From Exophiala sp. HKRS030 (Eukaryota > Ascomycota > Eurotiomycetes > Chaetothyriales > Herpotrichiellaceae), in the NCBI GenBank assembly GCA_023897205.1, contig JAHWDD010000003.1, positions 8,125,665 to 8,189,664 of the forward strand: 64,000 nucleotides of DNA, in the 5' to 3' direction. Below the pieces are notes generated by a model. It worked only from the letters and a program-made list of their open reading frames with translations, searched no databases and was not told the origin of the DNA. Made by a program: the position numbers and the translations under genes. Positions 43,077 to 56,773 of this stretch are shown in pieces; position 1 is the first letter of the stretch; each line of letters begins with the position of its first letter.

Positions 43077-46000
43077 TCAAGGGGGTTCTTGAACGACGAT
43101 TCGCACGCTTTTCTTCGGCCTTTCCTCATCGGCAGTGGCCGGCCGTCCGAAAAGCGAGGGAGCGTGAGCTGTAGAGTCGGGGTCAACATCTTGTAGACTG
43201 TCCGCTTGGACGTCGAAAGACACTGCGGCGCTCTTATGCTCAGGTTGAAGTTGAAGTTGCGATTGAAGGCCAGGAGGGTTTGGCAGGAGGCGTGCTCTCT
43301 TCGTCACATGTTCGTCTTCCATGTCAGTGATCACGTCGTTCTCTCGACGCCGGATATCAATCCTAGTGGAGTTCTTGTCTGGGAAAGGAGACATGGTTGT
43401 GTTCAGCTGCTCGTCACCGTAATCGGCGTGGTCGTGGTCATCGGTATCGTTGCCGTGTCTATTGTCGAACAACGGTACGGGGATGTCAAGTTTCCCACCG
43501 GTCAGATGAGACTTCTCATCATCATTGATTTTCAAGAATCCTTCTTCACGAATCATCTCGTTCATGGTGCGATCGTCCAACAAGCTTTTCTCCGCCTTGA
43601 CGTGTTCGGCATTACTCATCTGGCGTCTGCGTTGCAGGATTTTCTCTTCTAGCGTGCCCTTGAGGACTAATGTCTCGACGAAGACTGGTCTCGTTTGCCC
43701 AATACGATGTGCCCGCTTGATCGCTTGAGATTCGATGCTCGGCTGCCAGATGGGCGATACAATGAACACACGACTGGCGCATGCCACATGTAGCCCATGT
43801 GAGGCTTGTTTCAGATCCATCAGTAAAACGCGGAAGACGTCTGAGTGGTTGAACGTCGCAAGGTAAGCGGCTCTGCGGGATACGGATAGTGTGTTGGCGT
43901 AGATGAGGAATTTTACTGATAGTAGTTCCAGTGCCTCGGCGATCCAGAACGCGATGTTGTTCGAGTCGTAGAATATGATGATCTTCTCTTCGCAGTGGAG
44001 GGAGATAATTTGTGAGCAGAGATAATTCAATTTCGCGGATGTGAAGCCGATTATGCTGGTCGATTGAAGGGTTTTCGGGAGAGGTCGTCGGGCGTGAGGA
44101 AATGGTCGCTTGAGATCGTTCACAGATTCGGCCCTAGCGGAGTCCTTCGAACGGACGGGTGATGACAACGGTGCAGAAGAAGTAGTCGTTTGGTTCTTTA
44201 CTTTTGGTTGATCTCCTGAGCCGGCAGTCGGACTCTTGCCGGGGGCATTCGTAGTAGTCTTCTGTCTTGCATTGAGCTCTTCTTGAGCCCTCTCCCTGGC
44301 TGAATTCATTGCTCGCATCCCGGCTCCAATGAGACCGGAGGAAGGGTCGTACGAGTCTAGATGTTTGAAGATATACTGTTGAGCCTCTCGTGCTTGTACT
44401 GTACCAAGCAGTAATGGCCTTGAATCTTCGCCGTGTAGTGCCCAAGCTTGGGCAGCATGCTCAGGGAAATTATTCACGTAGACTCCGATTTCGTGAAAGA
44501 AAGAGAAAGCACACCACCCGCGGTCGTCGAGAGCACGTTTTCCGTTCAAGATAGCTTCTGTCAGTAGAGCACCATCGGAGTCAGAGATTTTGTCGATGTT
44601 GTTGTCAAAATAAGTGTTGCTGACACGAATTGTCTCTGTGATGTCGTGTTTCGAAAACCCTACCCAATGGAAGCTCGAATGCCTTAAATTAGTGATCAAC
44701 TCGTCGAGAGACTTTCGGTTCTTGGGGTGAAACATGTAATCCTCATCGGTTCGTTCTGACGTAACTGCATTGGAGGCGAGCACAAGTCTGAACAGGTTCA
44801 TGCTCAATTTGTCGTAGTAGCTAGGCTCTAGAAAGACTGTTTTGTTGTGCAGCGGAGGCAATGCAAGGTTGATGTCAATATCTTCGATGCGATGTCTTAT
44901 GATGAGGGATTGCAGTACTGTTTTGAGGCCAGGAGCAAAGCGTCGATTTCCTGACGCATCGAAAGGCGCTAGATACTTTTTCCAGTCGGCGAAATCGACA
45001 CCCTTCTGATTCGCCCAGGGTTGTAGCTTAAGAAACTTCACCACCATGACTCGCAATCTCTCCATGTCTTTGACCTCGTCATTATTGGAGTCCTTTGATT
45101 TTCTGCCTTCCAAAGCCGATTTGATGGACTCTTTTCGTGACTTTGTCGTTTCATGTCGGGTCTCATTTATTGCTAGATTGATTTCAACTCCATGAAGAGA
45201 ATTTGAAGGTGTTCCTGAAACTACCCAGCGACGTTCAACAGACAATTTATCCAGCATTGCCATGGCATTCGTCCGGTAATTGGCGCCTGCGAAGCTGTGA
45301 CCTTCATCACAAATCACACGAAGCCAACGAATCTCTGTCAATTGCGAGCGGAACTTAGCGGATCCCATTGCCCTTCTACCTTGATTAAGATCATCATCTC
45401 GATACTCCTGCTCAAAGCGAGCTTTAGTGATCAAGACAATGTCATGTTCCATCAAAGTCTTGAAATGGGGAATAGTTTTGGCATTTGAGTCTAGAACCAA
45501 AACGTCCAAGGCACCCTCTTCGGTGTGCTTTTCTATCTCATGCTGCCATTGCACTAGTAGATTGGGTGGAACAATCACAAGAGTAGTATAGCTAAGGCGG
45601 AGGATAGAAAAGCTTTCCCTCTGACTAGCTTTTCGGTTCGGTGTGGTAGGGTGGAAAATCGGTTCAGCGAACTCAGCGTCCCATTTATTGATTGCTTCTC
45701 TGCACTCATCAAAGTGGTAGCCTCGTTTTTCCAGATCCGCAAGTTGTGCTTTCCAAGGCGTACCTGACCGCTTGAGTGCTTTGGCCGCAAGCTCGACAAG
45801 TGAAGGTGTACGAGGGTTGAGGTCGTCTCTGGAAAGGTCCAGCCTCCCTTCTGGCACTTTTGGATATTGACCACGGGTAGAGAGTATTAGTGCGAGACAT
45901 ATCAAGGTCTTACCGTAACCCATGGTCTCAGCAAGGATTCCCCCTTGTGGTTCGCTGTAAAGGTGTGGTTCTAACAGCAAGATTCCGTCAATAACATCAA

Positions 46001-46822
46001 AGTAGAATTTCCTACCGCAAAGGTCGGTGAAACATGGCTTTCTCGGGTCGATGCTTTTGGTGGAGCTTGATTCTTTCTCAATCATGGCGGCTATGGAGCG
46101 TTTCTGATATGGGTAAAGATTGGTCTTCAAACCAGCCACATCGTCCTGAAGGACATCAATCATAGATTGTTGAGCGTATGGAGCGGAGGAGAGATTGTCG
46201 ATTGAAGGTTGCGGTGACGATAGAGTGTTGAAGATGTAGAACAATGATTCTTCTTCTGCTGCTTGCGAGGTTTGATAGGTACGTAGAGGCGTATGAGGAA
46301 GGTGGCAAGACTTCCACGTATCGTGGGAGGTGTCAATATAATCGATTAACCCTCTCAAGACTTTTCTAAAGTCCTTGATTGACCCTCGACTACTCCGGTT
46401 GACATCTTCAGGCACTGCATAAATCCTGACGATTGCATGATTGGCATCTTCCAAATGTGGCAGAGCCTCGATTTTGAGCCACTCTCGTCTCATGCCCAGT
46501 AGCAGATGGGTGCTGGGATAGAGAGTTTGGACATTAGCGCCAATCATGAGCCATTCTGCATGATCATCGAACGTGCTTGTTTTAACGAGGCGAATGGCTC
46601 CAAGGGCGATATAGCCATCATCTTGCGGCGATTGTTGTCCATCCAGGTTCAAGACTGCCTGACAAAATATTGGCCGCTTTTGATTTGCTCGAGATTGTGT
46701 CAGCTCCTGCTGCGTAGTCTAGAAGAGTCAAAGGAGTTCAGGAGATATGCACGGGATTGGATTCATCATACCTCAATATCGGTTGATTGGTTGCAAGGCT
46801 GGAGCCACACTTCAGATTCCAT
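43077..46822 (-). CDS. SNF2-family DNA-dependent ATPase
   Basis: Nuclear translocase/helicase-like protein of the SNF2 superfamily. Two exons: a 17-codon first exon (46822-46772, MESEVWLQPCNQSTDIE) and 46718-43077, joined in phase by a 53-base intron; 1230 residues. The long frame itself has no ATG near its beginning, which is why the first exon is needed. Motif I is GGILAETMGYGKT (about 280), motif II CDEGH (about 488) and motif III SGTPSNS. The C-terminal lobe has KIIIFYDS, an R-x-LLMDLKQASHGL segment and AIKRAHRIGQTRPV (about 1020). No RING finger lies between the lobes, unlike Rad5/Rad16. The C terminus is disordered with KRARLLPN, a likely nuclear signal. Confidence 0.9.
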
Positions 46823-47321
46823 TTTCGTTGTTCTTCGCCAAAGTGCGATTCATGCTCTCAGTTACAACTATTGGCAGAAGCGCTGAGAAGAAGACGCATG
46901 CCTCGAGGATTGTGCACCAAGAACCGTAACGGTGCGAAAGATGACCATCATCAGGACCATTGGATATCGAGTTGCGAGTTGTGGAAGGATTGACGTGATT
47001 GGTGCCTAGTCGGGCTGCCTGATACTGAGTGGTTGTAAGGCAGTACGTCTGACGCGGAGCTCGGATCATCATCACCGCGCTTCGCCGTGATTTCACTAGT
47101 GGATCCAGAAGCTAGTTTTCAGTCTGACAAAAAGTATTAAATCTCGAAAGCCGGACTCCAGCCTTGCTTGCTCCAGCGGAGAGGAGTATAGTCTAGGATA
47201 TTTTGTGTTGTGGCCTTCGATCCTTCACAGCGGAAGAAAAATCAAGTCGAGATTCATAGTGAAACTACTCCGTTGTATATACTATATTCAAGAAATACAC
47301 AGTGATTGACTACTTATGTAC
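46823..47321. other. SNF2-gene promoter region
   Basis: 499 bases between two minus-strand genes: upstream of the SNF2 first exon and downstream of the DsbA-like gene. Nothing else recognised. Confidence 0.5.
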
Positions 47322-48110
47322 CTACAAACAACCGTTACCCGCGGCAGTCTTCGTCGCATCAGGAGATGAATTGACCTGACCTTTCTTCTCCAAATCTTTC
47401 CATCGAGAAAACAACTTCTGGAATGCCACCGGGTCTTGAGCGCCACTGACCTCCCAGAGCTCATTGATTTCGTAGTGTGGAACTCCCGAGATTCCCTTAT
47501 GTCTGGCCTCATCGGCAATCCTGTCAACTTCTGCACCGTCCTTGCCGCTCTCAAGGTAAGCCTGGATTTCCTCCTTTGTTCCCAGCTTGGCTTCAAGTCC
47601 AACTTCAACCAGTGTCTCAAGTGTCGTAATATCCACTTCCTGCTCAAAGTACCTTCGCCACAAACCAAGCATAACATCCATCTGTGCTGTCTCTCCACCA
47701 TGATTCTGTGCAAAATAGACCAGTCGATGTCCATTGCGAGATGGTCCGGTCTTACCACCGAACTTGAAATCCAACCCTTCATTCGCACTGGTCTGCTTCA
47801 TCATGGCTTCGAGTTGTTTAGCACGCTCCGGACCAAACTTCTCAGCATACATTTGCCGGCGCAATTTGGACGGAACCGGAAATGGTGGCGGAGCGGGCCC
47901 AGTTGCGGTATATTGTGGTGGTGGCTGTAAATAGAAGGGAAGGTACTTTATGTTGAATTTGTCATCAGGATATGTCTTCCTGTGTGCGGTGATAGCCTTC
48001 GAGAGCCGCACATAGCCGATATAACACCATGGACAAACTATGTCGCTGGTAACGGTGATGTTATACGTCGACATGCTTGAAAGAAGGCGACGACTAGGTG
48101 TAAAGAGCAT
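47322..48110 (-). CDS. DsbA/FrnE-like thioredoxin-fold oxidoreductase
   Basis: Thioredoxin-fold protein of the FrnE/2-hydroxychromene-2-carboxylate isomerase-like group, 262 residues from ATG 48110. The active-site motif CPWC (C26, C29) follows strand ITVTSDIV. Family features are the helical insert, DVMLGLWRRYFEQEVDI and the cis-Pro segment GISGVPHYEIN. An in-frame ATG 12 codons later (MSTYNITV, 48074) is the usual start in relatives. The extra MLFTPSRRLLSS is basic and hydrophobic and could act as a weak mitochondrial leader. A disulfide or glutathione-linked redox role is inferred; the substrate is unknown. Confidence 0.88.
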   Translation of the reverse strand: MLFTPSRRLLSSMSTYNITVTSDIVCPWCYIGYVRLSKAITAHRKTYPDDKFNIKYLPFYLQPPPQYTATGPAPPPFPVPSKLRRQMYAEKFGPERAKQLEAMMKQTSANEGLDFKFGGKTGPSRNGHRLVYFAQNHGGETAQMDVMLGLWRRYFEQEVDITTLETLVEVGLEAKLGTKEEIQAYLESGKDGAEVDRIADEARHKGISGVPHYEINELWEVSGAQDPVAFQKLFSRWKDLEKKGQVNSSPDATKTAAGNGCL

Positions 48111-48810
48111 CAATTGCCAGCCGGGAGTTGTCGATATATCCGAGGTTCAGCGGAGAATCGCCTATCCGAGGGTGTCAACTGGTGAACAATAATTGAGATT
48201 GCAGAACCACTGAGTATGTGACTGAATAAAAGGTGGGATGTCTTTAAAGACGGATAGATTGATGTCAGTTGTCGCCGGCAGGTATATGCGGTCGAAGAAG
48301 ATCGGAGAACAATTAAGTATTGCAACATTTCTCGGCCGTCGGACCAAACTAGGCCGGATTTGTCAGCCGAAAGTCGTTGGAATTTGTGTTCACGTGCTCT
48401 CGACACCTATAGACTGTTTGGTTTTTGGCTTGAAGAACGCGTGTAGTGGAATATCAAGTATATTCGCGATTGCTGTCCTCGGTACTGAACGCTTGGGCGC
48501 ACGCGTCCGTCGAATTTTGTAAAAGCCGCGAGCGGCAATATGAAAATAGACATGCTAGTCACATTGCCAGTGCAGTGCGTTACTGGTCTTTGGTAAGCCC
48601 TTTTAGGATGCGATGGATGAGAAGCCAATTTACACCATTGGTGTGGCAGATTCGCATAGAAGACAAAACGAAGACAGATTTGTGGGCCACTCTTGAGCAT
48701 TTACCAAATCTAAGCTGTTTTTGGTACACATGTTCGTTAATATACAATTCCACCAGGCCGTGCAATGCTTCGCTGGGATGCAGGATGTGAGTAAGGCTCA
48801 ATCGGGCGAT
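48111..48810. other. Spacer between DsbA-like gene and bL28m gene
   Basis: 700 bases upstream of the DsbA-like start and downstream of the ribosomal protein gene, both on the minus strand. Only overlapping short frames on both strands; nothing recognised. Confidence 0.5.
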
Positions 48811-49749
48811 TCAAGACGAAACCAATTCTGCCTCCTGTTTCGCTGGCCGTGATTCTGGGAGCAATGGATAATCCTCAACCTCAACCTCTTCAACACTATA
48901 CTCGGGCAATGTCTCAGGATAAGCTATCCGCATGGGACTAGATTGCTCAAGGGTGACAAGCTTGGGTATTTTGTAGGGTCCCCTTTCACCATTTTCGATC
49001 CATTGACTCTTGATGTGCTTTTCAAATCTCTGTGAAGCTTCTTTCAAATTCTTCCAAGCCTCTTCTTGTTGGAGGATCAGCTGGTATTGCCTCGACTTAT
49101 CATTCCATACATCTTCGAATTCTTCCATGATGGGCGATTTGCCTTTTAGGCCGTATGCTTTTCGTTTTGTCTCATAGATGGCCTGCATTTTCGGGGACGT
49201 CATGACCAACCAGCGAAGTCTCCATCCGAGAAGGCCAAGCTCCTTTATACGTGCTGGCTTGGGACCGGTGACATATTGATCCAATCCGCCACATTTCTTG
49301 ATTGTCCGCATCACACGTGCAGTGATAGGAATTCGGAGTTCCATATCCAGGGCTTCACTGCGGATATCTTCTAGTCGAACATTGGGGAACCAATGCCGTA
49401 ATGTCTTGCCCTTGTTTCTTCCTTTGGCAATCTTGTTGCCTGACTGGATTGTGGCTCCTCCATAGAGACCAAAGTTTGCTTCCTTGAATGTAATATTCTT
49501 GCCATACGGGTATGGCGGCATCAAAGGGTCGTCAATGCCAGCTTGAGAAAACAAGGAGTTGCCGAAGGTCTGTTCTCGGTCTTCTTTCGCGAATGTGAAA
49601 CGAGGTTTAAAATGGGGCGAGGGACTTTGTTTCGTCTTAAAGTGAGATCGGTAGTCTTTGTATTGCAGAGAAGTTGGACTGCGGGTAACGGGTTTCAATG
49701 ATCTGATGATTTTCTTGAGGGTAACGACTTTCGGTTCAGCTGAAGCCAT
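48811..49749 (-). CDS. MRPL24: Mitochondrial ribosomal protein bL28m
   Basis: Large-subunit mitoribosome protein of the bacterial L28 family (yeast Mrpl24). Single exon of 312 residues. The L28 core lies at about 95-170: GLYGGATIQSGNKIAKGRNK, then RHWFPNVR and the helix RVMRTIKKCGGLDQYV. Fungal members carry long extensions, seen here as a basic N-terminal region and a helical, acidic C-terminal extension. The start is divergent from RVB1, 354 bases away, so the two probably share a promoter region. Confidence 0.92.
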   Translation of the reverse strand: MASAEPKVVTLKKIIRSLKPVTRSPTSLQYKDYRSHFKTKQSPSPHFKPRFTFAKEDREQTFGNSLFSQAGIDDPLMPPYPYGKNITFKEANFGLYGGATIQSGNKIAKGRNKGKTLRHWFPNVRLEDIRSEALDMELRIPITARVMRTIKKCGGLDQYVTGPKPARIKELGLLGWRLRWLVMTSPKMQAIYETKRKAYGLKGKSPIMEEFEDVWNDKSRQYQLILQQEEAWKNLKEASQRFEKHIKSQWIENGERGPYKIPKLVTLEQSSPMRIAYPETLPEYSVEEVEVEDYPLLPESRPAKQEAELVSS

Positions 49750-50103
49750 AACGACAGCTTTTTGGCCGACTCGGCGAGTCGACGCTAAGAAGGCGAGGGT
49801 TATGAATCGAAATAGAACTGCGACGAGTGATCGATCATTGGTGGGAGGAGAAGATGATAGCAGTGGTGAGTAGGAATCGTGGTTGTGGTAAATAATGGAT
49901 GAAGCTGTAACTTTTCGTTAGCGCGGATTGAACTCACTAAAATCATTACTGCAGCCCTGTAGGATCTGGGGTCTGATCCTCGACTTCGAAGTTCGCGACA
50001 ATTTTGTTCACATCATTTCCCACCACTCTAACTCACCGTTCATTCGACTTTCGCATTCTCTGGTCTTCCTGCCTTCTTATCATATCTCCATCAAGACGCC
50101 GAA
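49750..50103. promoter_or_regulatory. Shared divergent promoter of MRPL24 and RVB1
   Basis: 354 bases between two oppositely oriented ATGs, both of growth-related genes. It must hold both core promoters and leaders. No specific site was recognised with confidence. Coordinated regulation is inferred from the arrangement. Confidence 0.6.
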
Positions 50104-51637
<1,534 letters not shown>

Positions 51638-54466
51638 ACAACTGACTAAATGTTTGATGATTGAATGAATGATTTTACCTCAATCCAGTCGGCCGTGGGA
51701 CGGAACTCGCAGTCCCTCATGTGCATCAACAGCTTGCACGAGTTCAACATGATCTACGGAGCAGTTGTTGTTCGCAGGATTTCCCTGAACTGCGTTATTG
51801 GTCTTGAGGGATGGCTCGCTCTAACCAGGGAACATGACTGATGTGTATTCTAAGTGCCTGCATCGTCACTCGCGCCGCTCACGCGAGCCAGCTCATGGAA
51901 TGATCGGTCGTAGAGGGGCTAAAGCACCGCTCCAGCTATGCAGAGTCGAACCCTGCTCAGCTCGACAACCCCAGAGTCAAGGGACTCGTTCCACATTGAA
52001 AGAAGGAACTCGGGTGATCATCTTTGAGGGCATGATCCACTACGACGAGAAGGGTCACCATGCCAGATCTGCCTTGTCGACCCGGCACATGTTAGTTTAG
52101 GAAGCTGAGAATTGCATGGTCTATTGCGTTGCGGTCACAAACAGCCATGAAGCTCTGGAACCAGGTAGCAAAAGTAAAAGGAATGTTTTATTTGTAATAC
52201 TTAAATAGACCTACATTGTCCCAACACTGGTCGGCTTAATCCAGTTATACAATCTACGTTCGTGGTCCAGGAAAACAGAAAGTTCTCACCAAGCCTGCGC
52301 AGCAGTCACCTCGACCTGATTCGTCTTCCAGGGCAGAGCTGGACCTGCAAGCCAGAAGATTTCGTGTTTCATATCTGGCATTTTACGTTGCACTGTTATT
52401 CAGGCTACCTGTTTTTTGAACAAGACGTTAGCAAGGACTTGTCTCCAAGAACTCAACAGAGATTTCAAAGTGAAAAAAATGCTTTGCCAAAGCGAGTCAG
52501 ACATCCAAGGAAGTGCATTACGCTCACTGCACACCTGGACTTAAATAGGTTCGAATGCCAGGGGCTAGCGTGGAAACTGCGAATGTGGAAGTGTTTTCAT
52601 CATTTGGGAAGTAAAGAGGATGGAAGTTGAAGTTTTTCTTTCCCTTTTCTCTTCGTGTGGCAAGGGTGGCGTCGTGTCTTCAAAGGGGTTTGTGACGTAC
52701 AATTTTGATATCAATATCGTGCAGTAGTCAGGTAGGCGGCGACTGAGAGGCTGGCAACGGATCTAAAGCTTGGATATGTTAGTATGCTTTGCATTACTGA
52801 AGAGGTAGCGAAACTGGTGATAGGTTGGGCACAAAATATGGTTGGGATCAGACATAAGTTACTGGCTAGTAGCAGTCCATTCAGCGATGACGGACCGGTT
52901 GTTTCTTCAAGGTCGAATCAGAGAAAATGGAAGAAGTGTTGGTGATATTGTCATCTTGTGAAATGTGCGAGGATTTGAAAGTGTGGACAACTAACGGAGG
53001 AAGAGAAGACTTACTTGCATGTCAAAGCTGCGGATTATTGTAATGATGGTCAGTAGCTCCGGATTGTCCTGAGGACATCATGACTATTCTTTCCTTGGAC
53101 ATTCCTTCGAAAGGAGAGTATCTTTGGTTCTGAGTCTGTACAGGCGAGAGCAAAGTGAGAAAGAGGATGTAGTAAAATAATCTGTAGTAAAATAATTCGA
53201 AATCAGTGGTTCGGAGAATCAGATAAAATTGGGGAAGGTGGAGCGCGGTGGAAAAGTGACAGTGCGTTGTTGACTGACCAATTTGAGACAAGAGAAATGA
53301 CAGTGATGACTACGCGAAATGATGCTCGAGAGCGTGTCGAGAGAAAACCAGTCTGACAGATATCCGATTGTCTGACGGGCAGTATGACAGAATTTGCGTT
53401 GTCTTTTGCCCCTTTAGCGCGTGATCTGATCGGGACCGAAAGCCGTGGCAGAGTCAAACCCCCTGCGGCCCCCAAGGCAGGTAGTTTCTCTTGCTCTACT
53501 CCTGTTCCCTACAGTTCTACTGCTGGCTACTTCTGCTACAGTACGGAGAACGGCTTCTACTGCTCCCAACTGCTCCTACTGCCCACTACTGCAAAGGCCC
53601 TGATCAACTGCCACCTGCGTCGATCCCCAAGTCCCATCCATCCACCTCCATCCCCGTCGCCCATTCTCCTGCATCCAACACCATCTCTCACCCACAGAGA
53701 ATTGTCATCTTCAAGACCATCGCATTCGACACTTCACATCATCTATCTTCTTCATCATATCCTAAGACCCTCAACACTGCCGATCGCTTGTCTGGGTCCT
53801 CCGTCTGACTTTCTCCTCGTGGTCTCGAGATCAAATCCCGTGACTCAAGACTCTCCGACTTTCCATCCGCCTCCAGCCTCTCTCGTACCAAACTCTCCGG
53901 CTACATCAACTTTCACTGCCTGCGTCTCTACAGACGACATACCCTTACCTCCACTCCGCGCCGCTCTTTGCGCCACCCGCATCACATGATACACGATTAG
54001 AGATCACTTCTACATGAAAAGAATGCCACTATGAAGCCTCTGCGCGCTATCACAAACATATCTGTTCCTCTTTGATTAGGTCTGTCGCGAACCTCGAATC
54101 TTACCTTTGTCCAGGGAGACGCGGCTAAATAGCCACCCGCCTCTGGCCTCTGACATTTGCTCCTTACCTTCACTGAGCCATCACAGCCTTTGCCGCGACC
54201 ATTTGCTGTCATCCCGCTCATTGACTGTATCTTCGTTGCTCATGTAACGACTTCTTTCTACAACCTGCGACACGCATAGATTGTGATCTGGTACAAAGTG
54301 GGGCGGCCAAGCAGATCCTCGGATTTAGAAGTTACTCAAAGAGGAGGATCTTTCGCAAGATACAACACGATCCGAGTTTACTGCTCGAGCGGTCATCCTT
54401 CCCATCCAGCTGGCCGCACACCCTCATCCGCTCTCTTCACTGCGCCATATATAAGTGACACTGAAG
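51638..54466. other. 2.8-kb spacer: RVB1 3' side and long ptaB upstream region
   Basis: No supported gene. An ATG-started 201-codon frame (53384-53989), rich in Pro and Ser, lies upstream of ptaB and is more likely leader sequence or chance. The stretch 53480-54460 is pyrimidine-rich with CTACTGCT-like words, typical of long fungal 5' leaders. B-box-like words at 51940-51960 (minus) and 52548 (plus) do not belong to tRNAs. Confidence 0.5.
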
Positions 54467-55401
54467 ATGATGGCCCAGCCTTTTCCTACCCATGCGGGTA
54501 TAGCTCCTGGCCACCCAGGTATGCCTCATGGTCATCCTATGGGGGGTATGCAACATCCTGGCGCCGCTCATATGGGAGGTCAGCCCCAACCTGGAATGAT
54601 GCAAGGCATGCATCCAGGCGTTTCAGGACCTCAGGTCACTCAAGGCCCCATGGTCACCGGAATGCCTCCAGGAGGTGGCACACCTGCCCCCGGGCCTATG
54701 CACTCAGGGAATATGGCAATGGCTCACCTCGGACCACAGCAGGCCATGTTTCAACAGCATAACCCGCAGATGAATTTTGGCCAAATGCCAATCGCTCAAC
54801 AACAGCAACAGCTTATGGCTCGACAAAGGATGATGCAAATGCAGGCTCAACAGCAACAGCAGCAGCAGCAGGCGGGTTTGCAAATGATGCCCAATGGTCA
54901 GGGTGGTTTCTCTCAAGCCCAAATGGCTCAGATGAAGATGGGTATGATGCCGCCACAGATGCAAATGCAAATGCAAGCAAATCATCCTCAGATGCAGAAT
55001 TTCCAGCATCAACAGCAACAAAGATTCTTACAGGCTCAACAAGCACAGGCTGCACAGATGGCTGCTGCTGCTAACCAGAGAGCTGCCGCACAACAAATGC
55101 AAATGTCAAGGTCTCAGGAGCAACCCAGCCAACCGCCTCAACCCCAACCTACACCGGCTCCTCAACCAGTCTCACAGCCTAACCAACCACCTCCACCTCT
55201 ACCTCAAGCTCAGGCTCAACCTCCACAGGCCAAACCACAGCCGCCACCAACACCGGTTCCGAACAACCAGCAACAGCAGAGTGTTCAACCGCAACAGCAA
55301 CAACAACAACAACAACCGCAACAGCCGCAAAACCAGCAGCAACAGCAGCAACTACAGCAGCAACAAATTCAGCAGCAGCAACAGCTACAGCAGCAACAAC
55401 A

Positions 55402-55433
<32 letters not shown>

Positions 55434-56773
55434 AGCAGCAGCAACAGCAGCAGCACCAAAATCAGCAGTCAAATCAGCCAATCAAAACCATCGAGGCTGA
55501 TGATGAACCTCAGATAAAGCAACAGCAAGACCTCAACAACAGCATACTGATGCAGGATATGTCAAAGACAGATCTGTTAGGTGGTCAATGTATTTTGCAA
55601 CTTATTCTGTGGCAAGATATATTGGCCAATCCCGAACGACCTAACGACTTGGATTACTGGGAAGAGACGATGAAAAAGTATTTCGCACCATTCGCATCGA
55701 TACGACAACAATTATGTAGTAACAGAAGTGACGTGGACAAGTCTTTTCAGCTTCCATTTCCATGTCTTGCTCGATACTATCATTCGCATTATGCGAGTGG
55801 CGTCAAGCAGATTTTTCTGCAGTCGTACGATCACAACCAGAGCAAACTCCCAAATGGAGGTGTGCATATCTATAGCTTGAACGCGAGCTTGACGTACGTC
55901 TTTACCAACGACATCAGAGTCTCGACGACTGGGCAACTGCGAGTTACGTTTGATGACATGCAAAGAATCGATCAACTGAACATCAGTACATCAGGTTGGC
56001 AAGAGTATATTCCTCGCAGCTCTCTGATCAATATTTCTTCACCAGAGGTCAAACAAAGTCCGAAGATTACCAACAAAAATTTAAAGAGAACCCAAGGGAA
56101 ATCTACTGCACCGAATAACGCTCCCGTAATACCAAGTTCAGGCGTGGGGGAGTTCGGAATTCCTAATACTATTTTTCAATTCCTCGAGGTATGTTTGTCA
56201 ACGATTCCTTCGACTAAACACCGCTAACAGGTCCAGGTTGCCGAGGTCATGACTGCTATGGCACCGATCATGGAATATTACCACTCTCATCCTGGAATCA
56301 ATCCCAAAGAGGCATTGTACAAAATCACCCATGATAATTCGCAAAGTATGAGCAATGCAAATACAGCACGGTTGAATAACCAAATGGCAAGAGCCGCCAA
56401 CGGTCAGGCTGGAATGTTTCCGAATCAAATGAATCCTAATGCGATGAACGGTCCCAACCAGTTTAACTCACCAGCGATGGCTCATCTCGGTGTTCCCCAG
56501 GGACAAGGTTCTCCTATGCTTGGTGGTCCTAATCACACACCAAGCCCGGCACAAAATCCTGCCGCTGGCGGTGTGGCAATGATCCATCAGATGAGTGCTC
56601 AAGGATCGAACCTAAGTGGAAGTCAAGGTCCAAGCACCAACACCAGCCCCAATGTTCCTAGCAAACGTCGACGAGCTAGTCAAGTCAAAGAAGAAAACGA
56701 GGGTGAATCGAGCGGTGCGAACAAGGTCAAGCCGAGTCCCAAAATTGGTGGCAAACGTCAAAAGGGCTCCTAG
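54467..56773 (+). CDS. ptaB: LIM-domain-binding (LDB1-like) transcriptional regulator PtaB
   Basis: Cofactor of the Flo8/SomA regulator in adhesion, biofilm formation and development; yeast relatives are Mfg1-like. Exons 54467-56188 and 56231-56773 give 754 residues. The acceptor could lie six bases further without changing frame. A second ATG follows the first directly. The N-terminal 360 residues are Met/Gly/Pro- then Gln-rich. The LDB domain starts near residue 370 (CILQLILWQDIL) and includes DYWEETMKKYFAPFASIRQQL, PCLARYYHSHYASGVKQI and the second-exon helix EVMTAMAPIMEYYHSH. The C terminus carries basic clusters KRRRASQ and KRQKGS, likely nuclear signals. A glutamine run lies upstream of the domain. 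Confidence 0.92.
55388..55453 (+). repeat. CAG/CAA tract coding 22 glutamines in PtaB
   Basis: Twenty-two consecutive glutamine codons (about residues 308-329), mixed CAG and CAA, inside a wider Gln-rich region (55261-55470). The mixture should slow slippage, yet length differences between strains are likely. Confidence 0.95.

Noticed and set aside
51935..51970. tRNA-like B-box (GGTTCGACTC) on the minus strand
   Set aside because: T-arm pairing is out of register with the loop and no A-box, anticodon arm or acceptor stem could be found.
52545..52565. GGTTCGAATGCC, B-box-like, plus strand
   Set aside because: Closing stem bases do not pair and no upstream tRNA body exists.
55179..55517. Long Ala/Val- and Asn/Ser-rich frames overlapping the ptaB glutamine tract
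   Set aside because: They are alternative readings of the CAG/CAA repeat, not genes.
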